From assembly GCA_017543805.1 (NCBI GenBank), contig JAFYFK010000149.1, forward strand, positions 1 through 5,229: DNA of 5,229 bases, written 5' to 3'. The notes beneath the pieces are model-generated. The model was not told the origin of the DNA. It saw only the letters and a program-made list of their open reading frames with translations, and ran no database searches. This document shows, in pieces, positions 4,105-5,229 of this stretch; position 1 is the first letter of the stretch, and the number at the start of each line of letters is the position of its first letter. Origin of the DNA: Bacillota bacterium. GTDB taxonomy: Bacteria; Bacillota; Clostridia; Peptostreptococcales; Anaerovoracaceae. The position numbers and the translations under genes are program-made.

Positions 4105-5229
4105 TTATTTTCCGCCCTTGCCGGTGATGGAATTCTTGACGATCTTGACGACCTTCTTCGGAAGGTTCTTGCCGATGGAGACGAATTTCTGCTCCGCGGG
4201 AACCATTCTGGAATAGTCGTCGCCCATCTTGCGCACAAGGTGGATGGCGTCGAACTTGCACTGTACGGTGCACATGCCGCAGCCGAGGCACTTGTTCTGG
4301 TCGACAACGCTGCGTCCGCAGCCAAGGCATCTGGAAGCCTCGGACTGGATCTGTTCCTCGGTGAGGTTAAGACGCTCGTCGCTCATAGTGCGGACCTTTG
4401 CGGGGTCGAAGCCCTTGCGCGCCCTTGCCGGCTTCTTGTAGGATTCCGGAGGCAGAACGATGTTCTCCTTGTCGAGAGCCTTGAACTGTCTGGTGTTGCG
4501 GTGGATGGTGAGGGACTGTCCTTCGTTGACGAAACGGTGGAGGGATACAGCGCCTTCACGGCCCATTGCGAGCGCGTCTACGACGAACTTCTGTCCGCTT
4601 ACCGCGTCGCCGCCTGCGAAGATATCCGGCTCCGCGGTCTGGTGGGTAACAGGATCCACGATTGCGAGGCCGCGTCTGTCGAACTCGACCCTGGTGCCGG
4701 CGAGCAGTTCCTTCCAGTCCGCCTTCTGGCCTATGCAGAAGAGAACCGTGGTGCACTCGGCGGAGGTGGTGTCGCTGTCGTCAAACTGCGGGTCGAAGCG
4801 TCCTTCGGCGTTCTTGACGGAGAGGCACTTGCGGAACTTGATTCCCGCGCACTTGCCGTCCTCGACGATGACTTCTGTCTGGCCCCAGCCTGCGTTGATC
4901 TCTACGCCGTCTTCCTTGCAGAGCAGCTGGTCTTCCTCGCCCATCGGCATATCTTCGTATGCTTCGAGGCAGAAGAGCTTGACGCTGGATGCACCCTGAC
5001 GGACAGCGGTGCGGGCTACGTCGGCGCCGATGTTTCCGCCGCCGATAACTACCACATTGCCGGAGAGCGGCTTTGCGGTGCCTGCGTTTACTGTCTTGAT
5101 ATAATCCACGCCGGACATGACGCCTTCAGCGTCCTCGCCCGGGATATTGAGCTTTCCGCCGTACTGGAGGCCGATGGCTACATAGAAGCCCTTGAAGCCT
5201 TCGTCGCGCAGCTGCTGGATGGTGACGTC
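4105..5229 (-). CDS. GltD-like NAD(P)/FAD-dependent oxidoreductase with C-terminal Fe-S cysteines (5' end off the window)
   Basis: The last 374 residues are visible; the frame is open at the right edge and the first in-frame ATG (5118) is internal. The residues before it (GFYVAIGLQYGGKLNIPGEDAEGV) are typical of the flavoprotein fold of the glutamate synthase small subunit (GltD) family. In visible numbering, GGGNIGAD at 63-70 is the dinucleotide-binding loop and DIFAGGDA near 202-209 the FAD-binding C-terminal motif. The tail has cysteines at 301, 304, 314, 317, 320 and 324 (CLGCG, then CLGCGMCTVQCKFDAI). The last four resemble a [4Fe-4S] ferredoxin site, except that Lys follows the fourth Cys instead of the usual Pro. 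The protein probably passes electrons between NAD(P)H and an iron-sulfur partner such as ferredoxin. It is the first visible gene of the unit with hypA, whose ATG directly abuts its stop. The missing N-terminus may hold another Fe-S domain. Confidence 0.93.
   Translation of the reverse strand, partial: DVTIQQLRDEGFKGFYVAIGLQYGGKLNIPGEDAEGVMSGVDYIKTVNAGTAKPLSGNVVVIGGGNIGADVARTAVRQGASSVKLFCLEAYEDMPMGEEDQLLCKEDGVEINAGWGQTEVIVEDGKCAGIKFRKCLSVKNAEGRFDPQFDDSDTTSAECTTVLFCIGQKADWKELLAGTRVEFDRRGLAIVDPVTHQTAEPDIFAGGDAVSGQKFVVDALAMGREGAVSLHRFVNEGQSLTIHRNTRQFKALDKENIVLPPESYKKPARARKGFDPAKVRTMSDERLNLTEEQIQSEASRCLGCGRSVVDQNKCLGCGMCTVQCKFDAIHLVRKMGDDYSRMVPAEQKFVSIGKNLPKKVVKIVKNSITGKGGK

Noticed and set aside
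4460..4999. A 179-codon plus-strand frame opposite the oxidoreductase
   Set aside because: Ser/Arg-rich shadow of a clear flavoprotein coding region, with no start context.
5116..5118. ATG at 5118 as the start of the oxidoreductase
   Set aside because: The frame stays open for 37 further codons to the edge, and these encode a stretch typical of the GltD-like fold, so the true start is outside the window.

Overview
The window looks like chromosomal DNA of an anaerobic member of the Firmicutes (class Clostridia, probably a gut or animal-associated lineage). This is inferred from mid-range GC content, strong GGAGG-type ribosome binding sites, a clostridial-style C-terminal helix-turn-helix protein, and a GltD-like flavin/iron-sulfur oxidoreductase next to a HypA-like nickel chaperone. 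There is no tRNA, rRNA, insertion sequence, CRISPR array or phage gene.

Layout, left to right. (1) Bases 1-1029, minus strand: an amino-acid-type ABC transporter ATPase that runs off the left edge. It does not stop where GlnQ-like proteins normally end. It continues into what looks like an RsbW/SpoIIAB-like HATPase domain, an unusual fusion. (2) Bases 1030-1351: a divergent intergenic region. A well-formed minus-strand promoter (1286-1314) would give the ABC gene a leader of about 250 nt. This leader holds strong hairpins and a possible 50-codon reading frame. On the plus strand an extended -10 promoter sits so close to the next gene that its mRNA may be leaderless. (3) Bases 1352-2620, plus strand: a two-gene unit encoding a protein with a disordered front and a conserved HTH-like tail, then a small cysteine-rich protein resembling the zinc-binding MTHFR_C/MetV-type fold. 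It ends at a perfect 15-bp hairpin (2632-2670) that probably terminates transcription from both sides. (4) Bases 2685-5229, minus strand: from the right edge, an NAD(P)/FAD oxidoreductase with C-terminal iron-sulfur cysteines, hypA, and a 63-residue small protein, all abutting or overlapping. A terminator-like hairpin (3439-3465) follows, then a single-pass membrane protein with a charged helical cytoplasmic part.

How the genes may work together. The tight spacing of oxidoreductase, hypA and the small protein suggests one redox/metal-related function, but no hydrogenase structural gene is visible. The ABC-HATPase fusion suggests that amino-acid uptake is linked to a partner-switching (STAS/PP2C) style regulator, whose other parts would lie beyond the left edge. 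The HTH protein and the cysteine-rich protein are co-transcribed, but nothing in the sequence says what they do together.
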